From Piscicola geometra (Eukaryota > Annelida > Clitellata > Hirudinida > Piscicolidae), in contig OX030962.1 of the NCBI GenBank assembly GCA_943735955.1, positions 1,395,888-1,459,887 of the forward strand: a stretch of DNA of 64,000 nucleotides, in the 5' to 3' direction. Position 1 is the first letter of the stretch. Each line of letters begins with the position of its first letter. The position numbers were made by a program, and so were the translations under genes. The notes below the pieces were generated by a model. That model was given only the letters and a program-made list of their open reading frames with translations. It did no database searches and was not told where the DNA came from. Of the stretch, positions 1 through 13,500 are shown one piece after another.

Positions 1-2
1 CC

Positions 3-474
3 AGAAGCTATCTAACCGTATCAGCTTTTAGTGATCTCGTTGAAAGTATGTTTTCTACTTGTGGACTCATGCTAAACGTCAAAAGATCCTCTATGACACC
101 ACATCGGGCCAATTTATTATATTTGGTGCATGACAATTATTCTAAATATTTTCCAATAACTAAAGACGATGCTATTAAAAACAATTAACTGTCAATATAA
201 CTGTACAAATTTATTATTTTTTGTTACTTTTTTGTTTATAATAAATTTTGAAATTAGGATGTCTTTCATTAAAAAAACCGTTTTAAATTACATTGACAGA
301 TAGTTACAACAGATAGCTAAAACAGCGTGTTAAAGTTATGTAAGTCTTATCAAGTCGGTTGATTTATTGTCAAGTCAAGTCATTTTTCTTTCTAGAAGTC
401 AGTTTCAAGTCGATTTTCAGTCATTTATACCCCAAGTCAAGTAATTTAAAAAAGGAATTCGACTCCCAGGTCTG
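3..474 (+). mobile_element. hAT transposon 3' end (transposase C-terminus plus terminal repeat)
   Basis: An open frame from position 3 to the stop at 186-188 matches the C-terminal dimerisation region of hAT transposases (pattern LTVSAF...ESMFSTCGLMLN). It is followed by an AAGTC-rich subterminal stretch (330-450) and ends at 474 in a sequence whose reverse complement starts CAGACCTGGGAG, a typical hAT terminus. The 5' part lies outside the window. The usual S-E-R-x-FS motif is altered (V-E-S-M-FS), so it is probably inactive. Confidence 0.75.
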
Positions 475-1477
475 AGTATCCCAGATTATAACTGTAATAC
501 TTTCCCACAAATGATATTGTTCTAACACTTCAGTTTTTTTGTTTAATTAAAGTTTTCTCATCCCTATGAGTTGAATCAATCAATCAAATAAATTTACATA
601 GCACTTTTTAATCAAATTCAAGAGCTCTCTAGAATTTATTAAACAGATATGTCTTCAGATCCTTACGAAACGTAAACAAAGTTAATGCTGCTAGATGAAC
701 TTCACGATGCGATTAAAAAAAATAACTTTCTTGTAAATTTTTAAACCGTAAAAGTGCAGAGCCCATTTTTCCTTTTTAAGAGTTTTTTCAAAGTTCTGCT
801 GCATTTCCTGTGATTCTCCAACATCCTTGTATATTGCAGATTGAGTTGGTGTTAGGATGTCCTTACCTTGTTCAGATTATTTTTCCAAAACTCTTGCTGA
901 TTTGAAGGAACTTGAAGTAGCTCAAATATTTACAAAAGAATTAATCATATTCAAAGAACTAACATTTTTTCGTTTCTATTACACTTCAATGAAATATTTC
1001 AATCAGTGTTTGGTGTGTGGTTTTTATGAAGAAAAAGCAAAAAAGTACTATAACTGTATGCAAAAAAGTACTAATGTCTTATTAATACTTTATCATCATT
1101 AGAAGTCATATAAAAATTAAAATTTAAAAAAAAGTAATAATGTTATGAGCCTATTGCATAGCCTTCTAGAAAGAAAAAACTGTCCTGCAGATGTCCTTGA
1201 GAGATTTCAAAATAATAACTGTATACAAAAAAGGGCGATTATTATTATTTAAAGTTTAATTTGTTAAATCTTTTTGAAGACAATTTATTCAACAAAATTA
1301 TTCTAAATTTGAAGCGGCTGCGATTAGAAAAAAACTAGTGTAGGTGATGTGATGATGCAAGTGTGGGTGGTATGATGGGATATAATTATCTATAATTATT
1401 TTAAAAGACAACATAAACCAAAACAACAACATAAACAACAACATCACAAGTAACCAAAACACAAAAAGCAAGAACAC
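475..1477. other. No gene seen; LDH intron 4 sequence with a LINE-tail fragment
   Basis: AT-rich sequence in the downstream direction of LDH exon 4. I see no exon here: the GSG.NLDSARF region that should follow exon 4 is absent on the minus strand. At about 575-640 there is a (TCAA)n run followed by a sequence ending ATTCAAGAGCTC. This is the shared 3' tail of the LINE family found again at 5631, 23650, 24950 and 57560. The small open frame at 857-1102 has no recognisable features. Confidence 0.6.
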
Positions 1478-1594
1478 CTTGTGCTTCGGTAAACCACTGA
1501 TCTTCCAGGCTGCCCACGTCATGACGTCACAAGGGTTGGTTACGACGACGAGGATTGTCTCTGGAGAGTACTTGACAAGTTGAGGGATGATCGA
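1478..1594 (-). CDS. LDH: LDH exon 4 (residues 132-170)
   Basis: Acceptor CGACAG at 1600-1595, donor AAG|GTGTTC at 1477. It encodes [11 protein letters not shown], then TNPCDVMTW and KISGLPKHK. This is the end of the Rossmann half of LDH, with the substrate-binding Asn in TNP. Phase 0 at both ends, 39 codons. The next exon (starting around GSG.NLDS) lies outside the window. Confidence 0.95.
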
Positions 1595-4500
1595 CTGTCG
1601 AGGTTGTGGTGGAGGTGGAAGTGAGAAAGGGAGGAAAGTGGTGATGGTAGAAAGGGCGCTGGAAGAGGGTTGGTGGTTTTTGTGTTGATAGGGGTTTTGG
1701 TGTTGATAGTTTTGGTGTTGATAGTTTTGGTGTTGATAGTTTTGGTGTTGATAGTTTTGGTGTTGATAGTTTTGGTGTTGATAGTTTTGGTGTTGATAGT
1801 TTTGGTGTTGATAGTTTTGGTGTTGATAGTTTTGGTGTTGATAGTTTTGGTGTTGATAGTTTTGGTGTTGATAGTTTTGGTGTTGATAGTTTTGGTGTTG
1901 ATAGTTTTGGTGTTGATAGTTTTGGTGTTGATAGTTTTGGTGTTGATAGTTTTTGTGTTGATAGTTTTTGTGTTGATAGTTTTTGTGTTGATAGTTTTTG
2001 TGTTAATAGGGGTTGGTGGTTTTAATGGTGGTGATGGTGAGAAAAAAGTGTTGGTGGTAGTGGAGGTGATAGATCAGCTGTTCTAAAGCTAGATTTCAAA
2101 TATATGCCCTTAATCTACTAAATGTGCCGTTTTAAAGTGTAACCATGGCTATGCTAACAACATGGCGTGTTTTTTTCACTCGTCATAAAAAAAGATATTG
2201 ACCTCATATCCTCTTCTATACTATACACCAATAGTTGCACTTCAGACCAATACGTCGAACATATAAACAATGTCATCTTCAAACTGTTAGATAAGCATGC
2301 ACCAATACAAAATAAGTCATTGGGGAGTGGGGATGGCTTAGATGGTGGACGTCGAACTTGCGACTCAAATCTTGCCTGTTCGAATCCCTGATAAGCAACC
2401 GTGAACTATAATATACCTAGTGTATATGATGCGGAGTTTGCGACGTATGCATTGAGAGATGTGTACGTCGTGTGGAGTGGCCTCTGGCGCATAAGAGCAT
2501 TGGTTCTCAGAACATGGTCTGCGTCTGTCAGGCTGTGAATAATTCAGACATAAAAAAAAATACGGCGATTATATCAAAATCGCCACAAAATTTCACTGGA
2601 GGCAATAAAAGCCAAAAGACACAGAAGGAAAGCTGAGAAAACTTATTTCAAAGATCTAATAAGCAACTATATTATAAAGCTAAAGCATTAACAAATTATC
2701 AAATCAAGAATAGAAACAATCAAAAGAGAAATAGATTCATCCAATAACCCACGTACTCTATGGCAAAATCTAAGTAAACTATTACACCGGCAAAAAATGA
2801 TTCATCCAACAACTTCAATAAACAAATATGGCTTCCATCTTCAACAACTTATTCAGCAGCAAAATCGAAAATATTCCCCAGAACATTGATAATCTCTTAT
2901 CACAGTCACAACACAAACAGTTCTCACACACTCATAGAAAAAACATTGTTGACCAAACCAACTACACCTAAAGATATATTAAAAATTATTTATACTACAT
3001 GCACGAAGACACCACGATAGACCCTCTTTCTCACCAAGTTATAAGACTCAATATTGTCAGCTCGTCAACTCATCTATCCAAGAAGGATGTTTTCCATCTT
3101 CTTTCAATGCAGCCCAAATTACACCAATAATAAAAAGAGCCAACCTTGACACAACCAATTCAGCAGATTTTTAATAATTCCATACTTAGATTCAAGCATT
3201 TGTCTTAAAAATTAGTTTTCACTCAAATCATTCGCCTGGGTTTAGTGTAACTCAATTCCATCCAAGGAACGTAATATACCACTCATTGAATGATTCACCC
3301 GTCCAAAAAATTATGATTTGGGATATATTTAAAAAAAAGAAGAAGAAGAAGAAGAAGAAGAAGAAGAAGAAGAAGAAGAAGAAGATGATGAAGCAGAAGA
3401 AGAAAATGAAGAAGAAGAAGAAAAAGAAGAAGAAGAAGAAGAAGAAGAAGAATATAAATAATATAAATAATAATATAAATAATATTATTCGATGAATTAA
3501 ACTATGGCACTGTTAAGGAAAACCGACTCAATCCATTCATTATTTATCCATTGCATATTATATAAAAACATTTCATGTTTAAAACTTTTTTTATTATTCT
3601 TTTTGTAATTGTGTTGAATGATGCCAAAATTTGAGAATAAATTAAAAATAAATAAAAACTGTCCCCATTTTCAGTCGGGACTGGATACGCCTATGCCAGT
3701 TCAACATTTTTTCTGAAACAGGAATCGAGCATTAGGACCATTGCTGTTTTGCTCAACAAGCCAGCAAATGGTCACTAAGTTGTCTTCTCGCTTGAACGTC
3801 TGGAACCTTGATGACGGCACGATTGGAGGGTCACCAGATGAGGTGGTGGTGATGATGATGTTGGGATGGATAGTAATGATGGTTGTGGTGTTGAAGCTGA
3901 AGATGGTGGTAGTGGTTTTAGTAGTAGTGGTGATGGTGGTAGTAGTTGTGGTGGTAGTTGTTGTAGGAGTGGTGGTTTTAGTGGGAATGGTGGTTAAAGT
4001 GATAGTAGTGGTAGTAGTGGTGATGGTGGTAATGGTAATAGTAATGGTGGGGTTAATAGTGGTAGTGGTGGTGGTAGTAGTGGTGTTTTAGTAGGAATGG
4101 TGGTTAAGGTGGTGGTTGTGGTAAGAGTGGTGGTGGTAGTAGCATTAGTGGTAGCATTAGTGGTAGCATTAGTGGTAGTGGTAATGGTAGTGGTAATGGT
4201 AGTGGTAATGGTAGTGGTAATGGTAGTGGTAGTGGTAATGGTAGTGGTAGTGGTAATGGTAATGGTAGTGGTAATGGTAGTGGTAATGGTAGTGGTAATG
4301 GTAGTGGTAATGGTAGTGGTAATGGTAGTGGTAATGGTAGTGGTAATGGTAGTGGTAATGGTAGTGGTAATGGTAGTGGTAATGGTAGTGGTAATGGTAA
4401 TGGTGATGATAGTGGTAATGGTAGTGGTAATGGTAGTGGTAATGGTAGTGGTAATGGTAGTGGTAGTGGTAGTGGTAATGGTAGTGGTAATGGTAGTGGT

Positions 4501-7500
4501 AGTGGTAGTGGTAATGGTAGTGGTAATGGTAGTGGTAGTGGGAATTCTACTAATATTAAAGAAAGTTGAAAGCAGATTATGGATTCAAGCCTATCCTATC
4601 CTAGCCCTAAAGATAATTAAGGGTTGGGACTTGAAAATATTTGTTCAAATAATCATTTTTCTGCATTATATATCGATAAAAAAAGTTGAAGAAACAGGCT
4701 AGACTCAGAACTTTATAGACTTTAAAAAAGCTTTAAACCGCGTTTGGCATGATGGTTTGCTTCACATAATGAATGATTACAACTTTGATTTAGCGAGAAG
4801 AAGAGTTTCTGTTTAAATATCTAGGAGAAACTCTGTTGAAGGAGGAACAAGCACTACAGAGATGAAATCCAGAATCTCAATGGCAACTGCAGCAATGGCC
4901 AGACATAATCGGTTGTGGTTAAGTAATTCTATCAACTTCTCTGTCAGATACAGACTTTACAAGTCACTGGTGCTCAGTATACTACTTTACGGTTGTGAGA
5001 TCTGGACGCCTAATAAGAAAACAGAACGCAAAATACAGATCTTTGAATCTAAATGTCTCCGTAAACTCCACGCCATCTCTTACTTGGAGCACAGAGCCAA
5101 CAACCATGTCGAGGCCGTCAGAAAAAGAGCTGGATAGACAATTTAAAAGAGTGGATGTCTCTTCCCTTGAGTAGTCTTCACAACACCGCAAACAGAACGT
5201 ACTATAGCTGCCTCTTTTTCCTCATTTCCCCCCAACGACTAACTCTGTCACGGACATGATGATATATCAATGAACATTTGTTTGAAATATCAGATTAATT
5301 AAAAAAAATTATTTACACACGAAATCTTCAAATTAGTATGTAAGCATTACAAAAATGTTGTATTGATTTATGACACAGGAAATTAATAATTTGACAAAAA
5401 GTTAAAAACTAATATCTTAAATATGCATACATTATAATTTTGAACTTATGGTTTATGAAGAAAATCAAATAAAAATTCATTTCTGTTGTACTTCATCGAG
5501 TTACAACCCAGGAATATCAAGTCACAAAAAAGTCATAACTCTAATTTACATAAATAAGGATATATTTAACGTGTGTTTTACTCAACGAATTTAATGATGA
5601 GCACTCTTTATGAGAAAACGCTGTACAAATACATCTGATTGATTGATTGATTGATTCGACACAGCACCTTGAAAATGGTGACGTTCTTGGCGACCAGGTC
5701 GAGTTTCGACTCATCGGGAGCCTGTTTGGCGCCTGCAGTGATGATGCACACCTTGCTGTTCGCTGAAACTGCGTAGTCGCTGTCTGCATGGATGTTCACC
5801 TGGTGCCGAGGTTTCAATCGTGCAGGGTCATGTTAGTCGGTTTATTTTTATCCTTATTAGGCATAGGCGTTTGAATTTTTTGTTCATTAACGCTGAAGTC
5901 CTTTTCCGTTGCAAAAATTAACGAACGGATGTTAACTAGATTAAGTTAACTTAATCTAAGTTAACTTTCAATTAACGCCCGTTAAAACTCTTAAAGCGAT
6001 GAAAAATTTTAACGCTTGAATATATTAAAAAACTAGGCTTGTCTTTATAAAATGAAAGACAAAGACATTTTTATTTTGCATTTGCAGTTTAGGAGAATAA
6101 GAATGCTGAAAAACAACTTTTTTTAAGTCTTTGATGAATTATTATTCAAAGCGAAGAAAAATTTTCAGAAAAAGATAAATTGTATAAATATTTAAATTTA
6201 CGTCTTAAAAAAAGGGAAGAATATTAGATGTTTTATTTTATTGGAGTATTGGAGTAAATGAAATTTTGTTAAATACTACAAGAAGTAGCAACAATTTTGT
6301 TCAGTATATCTGCAAGTTATATTCCCTATGAATAGCATTTTTCAACACGAAGTCGTTTAACTTTAGACTAGAGTTCTGCACTGAAAACCTCCCCTTGGAG
6401 AACTGCGAGAAATCCACAGAAAAATAAATTTTTGGAAGGTATTCGTGGAAATGCCATAGAAACTTTACTTAATTTCATTAAACCAATGAAAATTATCTCA
6501 AACCATTTTATCTCGACAATTATTAAAAATTTAAATTGTTTTTGTTTTTTTGAAGTTCAAATATCAAATGTAGAGCTGTTCCATTAAAAATTTTAATCGC
6601 TATTAATCGTTCGATAAAAAATTTAATCGTTCGTTAATCGTATTATAACGCAATGTTTTTAGCATGTTTGACATTAGTATAAAATAGTATTTAAATTTTT
6701 TTATTACAAATGTCTTTTTAAAAAAGTCAGAATTTTAAAAATGAAGTAATCTACATTTGAAAGAAAAAAAAACATAAATAGTAAATAATGCAATTGTCAC
6801 ACATTATTTTTGAGCCAGTTTCTCAAGCAAACAAGTTCTGACAAGCTGAATAGACTTTCACATGGAACTGTTCTTGCAGGAGATGACAAATTCTATTTGC
6901 AAGTTTCGCAATAGTCGGATATCCTCCTTCGTGTTGTTGCCACCAAACATGGGGACAACTCTTGAAGCCTACCTCAGATTCTGTTCTATAAGGTTTAATT
7001 ATTGACTTAGTAATCATTGAGGTATCTTCATCTTCAGAATATGTTTTTAGTCTTTTGTTTGGTGAAAACTATATAGTTTTTCATTTTATTTTCTTTTTAT
7101 CGTTTTTTTAACTATCTCATTTTTAGAAAACATTTTACATTTTTAATGATGTGGTAAATCTTGATATTTTGACAGTTCATTCTCTGCTCCAATTTGGAGA
7201 AAAAAATGGTATGAAACGAATAACATTAGCTGGATCATCTTCTGAAGTGCATATTTCTTGTGTAGAGTGACAAATTGCAAGTAACACTATTTAAAATTTA
7301 AAGTAATTTTCACCCCCTAGAAGTTCTGTTGCAAATTAAAAGTTTTTTGTTGAAATTCAATTTTTTCATTCGTTTGTTGACAGTAAATTAGTAGTGTTAG
7401 TGTTAGTGTTCTCTTGCTGACAATGTAACCAAAACCGCAAAAAAAAGTTCAATTTGGATAAATTAAAATTCATTAAAATTGTTAAATGCGTTAATTTGAA

Positions 7501-10500
7501 AAAAACAGTCGTTAATTGATTAACGAGTTAATCGAAAGCTAACGTAAATTAAAGCACAGCTCTGATTAAATGCTATGAAATTTCAAGAGTATCAAGTTTT
7601 GGACCGGAAGCGAGTGGGGAGAACAAATTTTCAGTTTCAGGAATGTGTCGGAACCGTGTCAACATTTTCGTAAAGCAAAATTATGATGAATAGCGGAAAA
7701 AAACCAAAGCGGAAATTTTTTTTGGGACTGGTTATGTAAAATGGTCCCAATTCCACTTTTAGATAACGAACTAAAATATATAATCCTTTTAGAAATCCAT
7801 TTAATATATAATTTTAACTTAGTTTTAATTTATTAGAAAAAGAAACTTTGACAAACCTTGAATTGATTTTTCTAAGTTTGAGAGTATCAAGATCAATGAA
7901 TTGACTTATTGACTGAACTTACCTCACCAAAAAAGTATTCAAATTAGAGACCGACCGAAACAGATATTTTTAATACGACCGAAACCGAAGTTAAACCAAA
8001 ATTGTAATAAGATTTTCGGTCGAAACCAAAATTTTTCCAAACTTTTATTTTTAAAAAAATAGTTTTTAACGATGACAATGCCAGTTTAATAAGTAAATCC
8101 AAACAAACGTATATTTTAAATAAAAAAATAAAGTTTTTTCACAACAAAAATGGTCTACATAAGTAAGTGTTTATTTAAATCAAAAAATAGTATTGAACGA
8201 TGACAATTTATTTTAAATAATTAAATCCAAACAAACCAATATTGTAAGGCAGAATTAATAGGTTTTCACAATTTTCACAAGAAGGTTGCTGCGACGAACT
8301 GCGTAGATTTGCCCTGCAGAACTAAGTAGTTGCTTACTGGCCACACTTGCTGAGGGTGCAGATAAGTATTTTTGAGTAGCAGGCTCAAAACATGAATATC
8401 GACTGCAATGCCAATACGCAAAAATGTTGGATGTTCTGTTGATTCTAGGCTCTTTTAGATACGTCTGCATTCACTTTTGAGTTAATGAATTGAAGCCAAA
8501 TCTTTTTAAAGTTACGATTTATATAGAGTGTTTATTTAAGCAAGGATATCTAGAATTCCAGATACTTGTATATGTTATTCGAACAAGTAGTCGTATGACA
8601 CCCATAAATCAATCAACCACGATATCTAATAGATATCTAATGGTAGTGGTAATAGTTCGAGTTTGATTGAAGATACAGATATGTCAGATAAATTAAATAA
8701 AGAATTATCAAATTCGGGTTTTCGGTAAATATGATATTTATTTCGGCCGAAACCAAAAGTGAACCGAAATTACAAAATTATTTCCACTGAAACCGAAAAA
8801 TGACCAAAATTGTAAATTTTAATTTGGCCGAAACCGAAAAATACCGAAAATAAGAAAATTGGCAATTTCGGTGATGAAACTCAAACCGAACCGAATTTCG
8901 GTCGGTCTCTAATTCAAATAGTTTATTTATCTAAAAATAAAATGATTATAAAGTTGTTAAATGATGTGATATTAATTAATAAAATATCAAGATATAACTC
9001 TTATACCATAGGTGGTCTTAAGGCTCGTCCGGGTTTCTGCCACGTTAATAATATTCATCGTTGTATTGTATTGTATAGGTGGCCCGGGCCCTTCCCCCAA
9101 TATTTTAAAAAAGTCGGCGCCTATGAATTTGTTCAATTGTTTTATGTTCAATTTGTCAATTTTCACCAGAAGTATGCACTTCGAAAGACGATCCAGCTAA
9201 TGTCATTCGTTTCAAAAGAAAAATTTATTTCCGAACAAGAGCAGAGTAAGATTAATCAAAATATCCAATGGTTAAGAATTGCCACATAATTAAACCCTCG
9301 AAAGGTTTGAAGAAACTATAAAAAAAAGTTAAATATTTCCAAAACTATACAAAAAAGTCATGTAAAAAACATGAAAAATAAGTAATGAGAAATGTCAAAA
9401 TTTATTCTTAAAAATTAAAACTTTAATAAAAATTATTACATTTTTAGGTGTTTTACATTACAGTTTTCGCTATTTTCACACTTATTTTAGTTTCACTAGG
9501 TGAAGATAATGCATATTGAAGGAATCTAAATAAATTTTATAACATCTTGATTCTCATTTATTTTGAGTCAAATAATTTTAAAAACTTACAAATCGATTTA
9601 AATTTGCCAAAGTTATAAACGAATATACAATGGGAAATCTTTTTGGGCTCACAGTGTATATTCAGATAACATAAAATACCCTCTTTGCCTGCCCTCTCCC
9701 TACAGCTCGCTTGCACCAATTTCCAAAAAGATCCTTTCGAATATCTGACTGACTGGCAAATTCTTCTGTTAGCCTTTTTAAATCCAGACTGCCAAGTATT
9801 TTCTAATGTGCATGACAAACGGCCAGTGAATTCAAGCGAGCTGTCTCATAGTTGCACGCAACCAAGTCTTAAGACGCCGCAAAGCACTAAAAGATATTTC
9901 TGCAGTATATGACGTTGTTGGACACCCAAGCATCAACCTGATCAATCTTGCTGCTTGCAAATATCATGGTTCACTTCACGAGTTAGCAACTTTCACACCA
10001 GCTGCAAGTATGAACGCAAACCAAGAAAATCTCGTTTGAACCTTTCTGTGAGTTGCATGATTGCAATGTTTATGACAGCGTAAAATGCTGCTTGATAATG
10101 TTCCTCTAGTGTTGTTGTTACATAACAGGGCCCAGCCCACAATACTTTTGTGGCGGCTTTCGCACCCGAGGTACAGCAATTGGCTCGAGATCATATGCTA
10201 AAACCATACTGTTGACATCTCTGAAAATGGTATTAAACTGTTCATCTGATCGTAGGCGACGCAGTTTTTGCACAACTGAATCAGTCGCTGCAACCATTCC
10301 ACTGACCTTGGCACTTGCTCACTGCAACGACTTGTTCAACTGTTCCAGAAGTGAAAAAACCAAAACAACTACCTTGAGGGCCAGTGCAGTAGTTCCCTGA
10401 TGAAAAAAACCTCGAGCCTTTACAGCTGTTTCATTAGCAGTACCAATGAAAGCAAATGATTCTAAGCTTACAAGTAGATATTCTGGTCAGCCATCTTGTA

Positions 10501-13500
10501 GGACAAAGAATTTTTATACTTTTTATTCAGTGGCTCATCAGGCTAGTCAATTATAAGAGACACTATAGCATCACTAAACTGCTTCTTGAACTTCACTGAA
10601 CGAGTGTACAAGGCACCTAACTCTTAGGCAAACTGAAGTGAATTTCTTACTAAGGAATTTTCAGAAGCTGTGTGCGGGGCAACAAGATTTGCACAGTGTG
10701 TAGAACAGGGAAAAAAACGTAAGTGGATGCTCACTGCTGATAATAGCCTGACAACCGTTATGTCAGCCGCTCATGTTAGCAGCGCCATCATAAGTCTGAG
10801 CTCTGAGGTTTTCTATGGGTAGTATAATTATGATCGGAAAATTTCCAACTACAGCAGATAATGTTTGTCAGGTCATGTCTGGTGGGCTGAATAAACCAAT
10901 AAACTGTTCATTAACATGTAGAGCTTCTTCAACAAAACGAATGCATATCGATTCCTGCTCTAACCCTTGCAATCTTGTGTGCCGTCTACCACAACACCAA
11001 ACTGGCATGATTCGGCATTAACAGTGCACACTATTTTTTAACGATAGAATGAGCTAAAAGCATCAGCATTTTATTTTGGCAGTCATGTGATATGAAACTT
11101 TTAGTTTGATTTAACCACAACTTTAGTTAATGTTCGAAGTCTTTTGAAATGCATTAACTTTGGTTCATCTAACAAATTGAAATGGTCGATATTAAGGTGG
11201 ACCTCAGAACCCCCCATTAACATCGCCTATGAAAAATAAGTAGCACAATATGAATGATTTTTTAATAAAAATGTTAATCTGTCTGCTTGCAAAAAGTGAA
11301 CCGATATTTTCTGAAAAGCATCCTGAATGTCTGCTTGCGAAAATTGAAAAATCAGAAATTTAATTGTTAAAAATATTTTTATAATTTAAATTAATAAATA
11401 TAAAAAGAAGAGTAGATGGATGAGTATTTGAGTAAGCAAAGAATAATTTTTCTTCAGGCAGCTATCACTATAACTACGCCTACTCAAAATATATTACTGA
11501 ATAAAAATTCTGTTTCATACTATGGTTGGCGATTATGCTTGTATTAAAATAGGAGTTGAGAAATTATTTTTTTTGAAAAATTGAAGGGGCTCCATGTTAA
11601 GATGGACCTCAGGACCCCCCAAGCATCGCTACCCATACGTACTCACAATGTATTACTGTATTTGCATTTTTTATCCCATGGTTAGGTCCATGATTAGGCC
11701 CATATCCAAATGAGAGTTGATAAATGTTTATTTTTGAAAGAGTGAGGGGGTCTTTATAAAGTGGACCCAAGGATTCCTTCAGGATTCCCGCTTACGCCAC
11801 AGAGATAAAAAAAACTAAGTGAAAGGGTATTTAAGTAAGCGAAGAATATTTTTGTTTTAGACAGCTATCACTATTACTTCACATACTCACAATGTATCAC
11901 TGTATAAACATTTACTTTTATGCCATGGTTGACGATTATGCTCATATAAAAATATCAAAATGATATTAAAAAATTGAAAAAGTGGGGGGGGGGGGTCTCC
12001 ATTAAGGTGGACCCCCCACAAAAAAAAGTGGGGGGGTCTTGGGGTCAGGACCCTCCCAGGATCGCCGTCCGTGGTCAGGACACATGTTGATAAACTTGTT
12101 TGCTTAAGTAACTGGTTCAAATAAGATGTGTGAAATTTGCATTTTTTATTTATCAATTCTTTTTTTTTAAATGTGGTTTACTTTCATAAATTATTATGAT
12201 AAAATTAAAATAGTTTCTATTTAATTTTTGGCAAAAAAAGTTAAAACACTATTTCATACTAATTTCAAATATGCTAAACAAATGTTAAAATAATAAAAAT
12301 AGAAAAAAAAAACTAACCAAAAATTATATTTAAAAAAATTTGCGTTTGGCGGCTACAAACTAAATGAAAGTTAGCAAGAAATAATTTTAAATAAAAGAAT
12401 TTATTACTTTTGACAAAATGTTTGTAAATTTTTTAAAAAGCGCATTATATTTTACAAAACACTTAGGCGCGTCTTGCCCCGCTTTTCCTATATATGACCT
12501 TTTGTCAAATAAATGATTTCCTTTGTCATATATCGATGAACCTATGCTCAAAAGTAATGTAAACAAGTTTTTTTTAAAATTATGTCTCAAAAAAGATCTC
12601 CCACTATATGAAATCTTCGAAATAAAAGATGCGATTAAGTGTTTATAAAAATTATAATTTGTGTGTGGATCTGACCGGGTACCCGCGGGAACGGGAATGA
12701 AAATTAATTTCGGGACGGGAAAAGTCGGGAACCGGGAATAGGTTTTCGGGACGGGAACGGGAACGGGAATCGGCATTCAAATCGGGAACGGGAAAAGACG
12801 GGAACGGGAATCAACTTTTAAATCGGGAACGGGAAAAACGGGAATAACAGTTATTGGGATTGGATTCATTAACAATGATTTTTCAGCAAACTTCTAAGTA
12901 TGGAAATCTTTATTTTATCGATACTCCGTACTTAAAATAAGTATTAAATGCAATATAAATGTTTAACGAAGCCACCATTGCCAATTTCGAAATCTCCAAC
13001 ACTACATTTGAAGCGGTTATGGCGACTTCAAATAAAGGGAGATTAGAACAAATGGGTGATGATGAAAACTTTTCAGATGAAATCAAAATGGTCAGTTATA
13101 TTATTTTAATTTTATAAATTAATACTTTGAATTTGAATGATTAATTTCCAAATGATTGCTCAGTTGATCATTTCGACAAAAGAAAAGATGCCATTGATCT
13201 TATTCATATGACAGCATGTCTGTTGCATCCCCAGTATGAAAGAATAATAGAAAAAAGTTTAGGATAGAAAAGAAATAAATACCAAGATTTTCATTAGAGA
13301 AAATTTAATTCTATTTTGTACAGCCAGATCAAGCTGCAATGCCGTTGAGAACAAAAACAAATGATGGTTATTTAGACCTATTATGTTTGTTTTTATAACG
13401 TAAAAATTATAATAAAATTATTATACTATCAAATTATAAGAATGATTTTATATTTGCAGTTGTGGAGAATAAGAATGCTGTCAAAAAACATATTTCTAAC

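Noticed and set aside
2322..2400. Functional tRNA genes at the SINE heads
   Set aside because: A and B boxes are present, but the cloverleaf is not intact, and the same head is joined to a common SINE body in four copies.
3741..4702. Two Val/Met-rich open frames of 116 and 201 codons
   Set aside because: They lie wholly in GGT/AAT triplet repeats, with no non-repeat domain.
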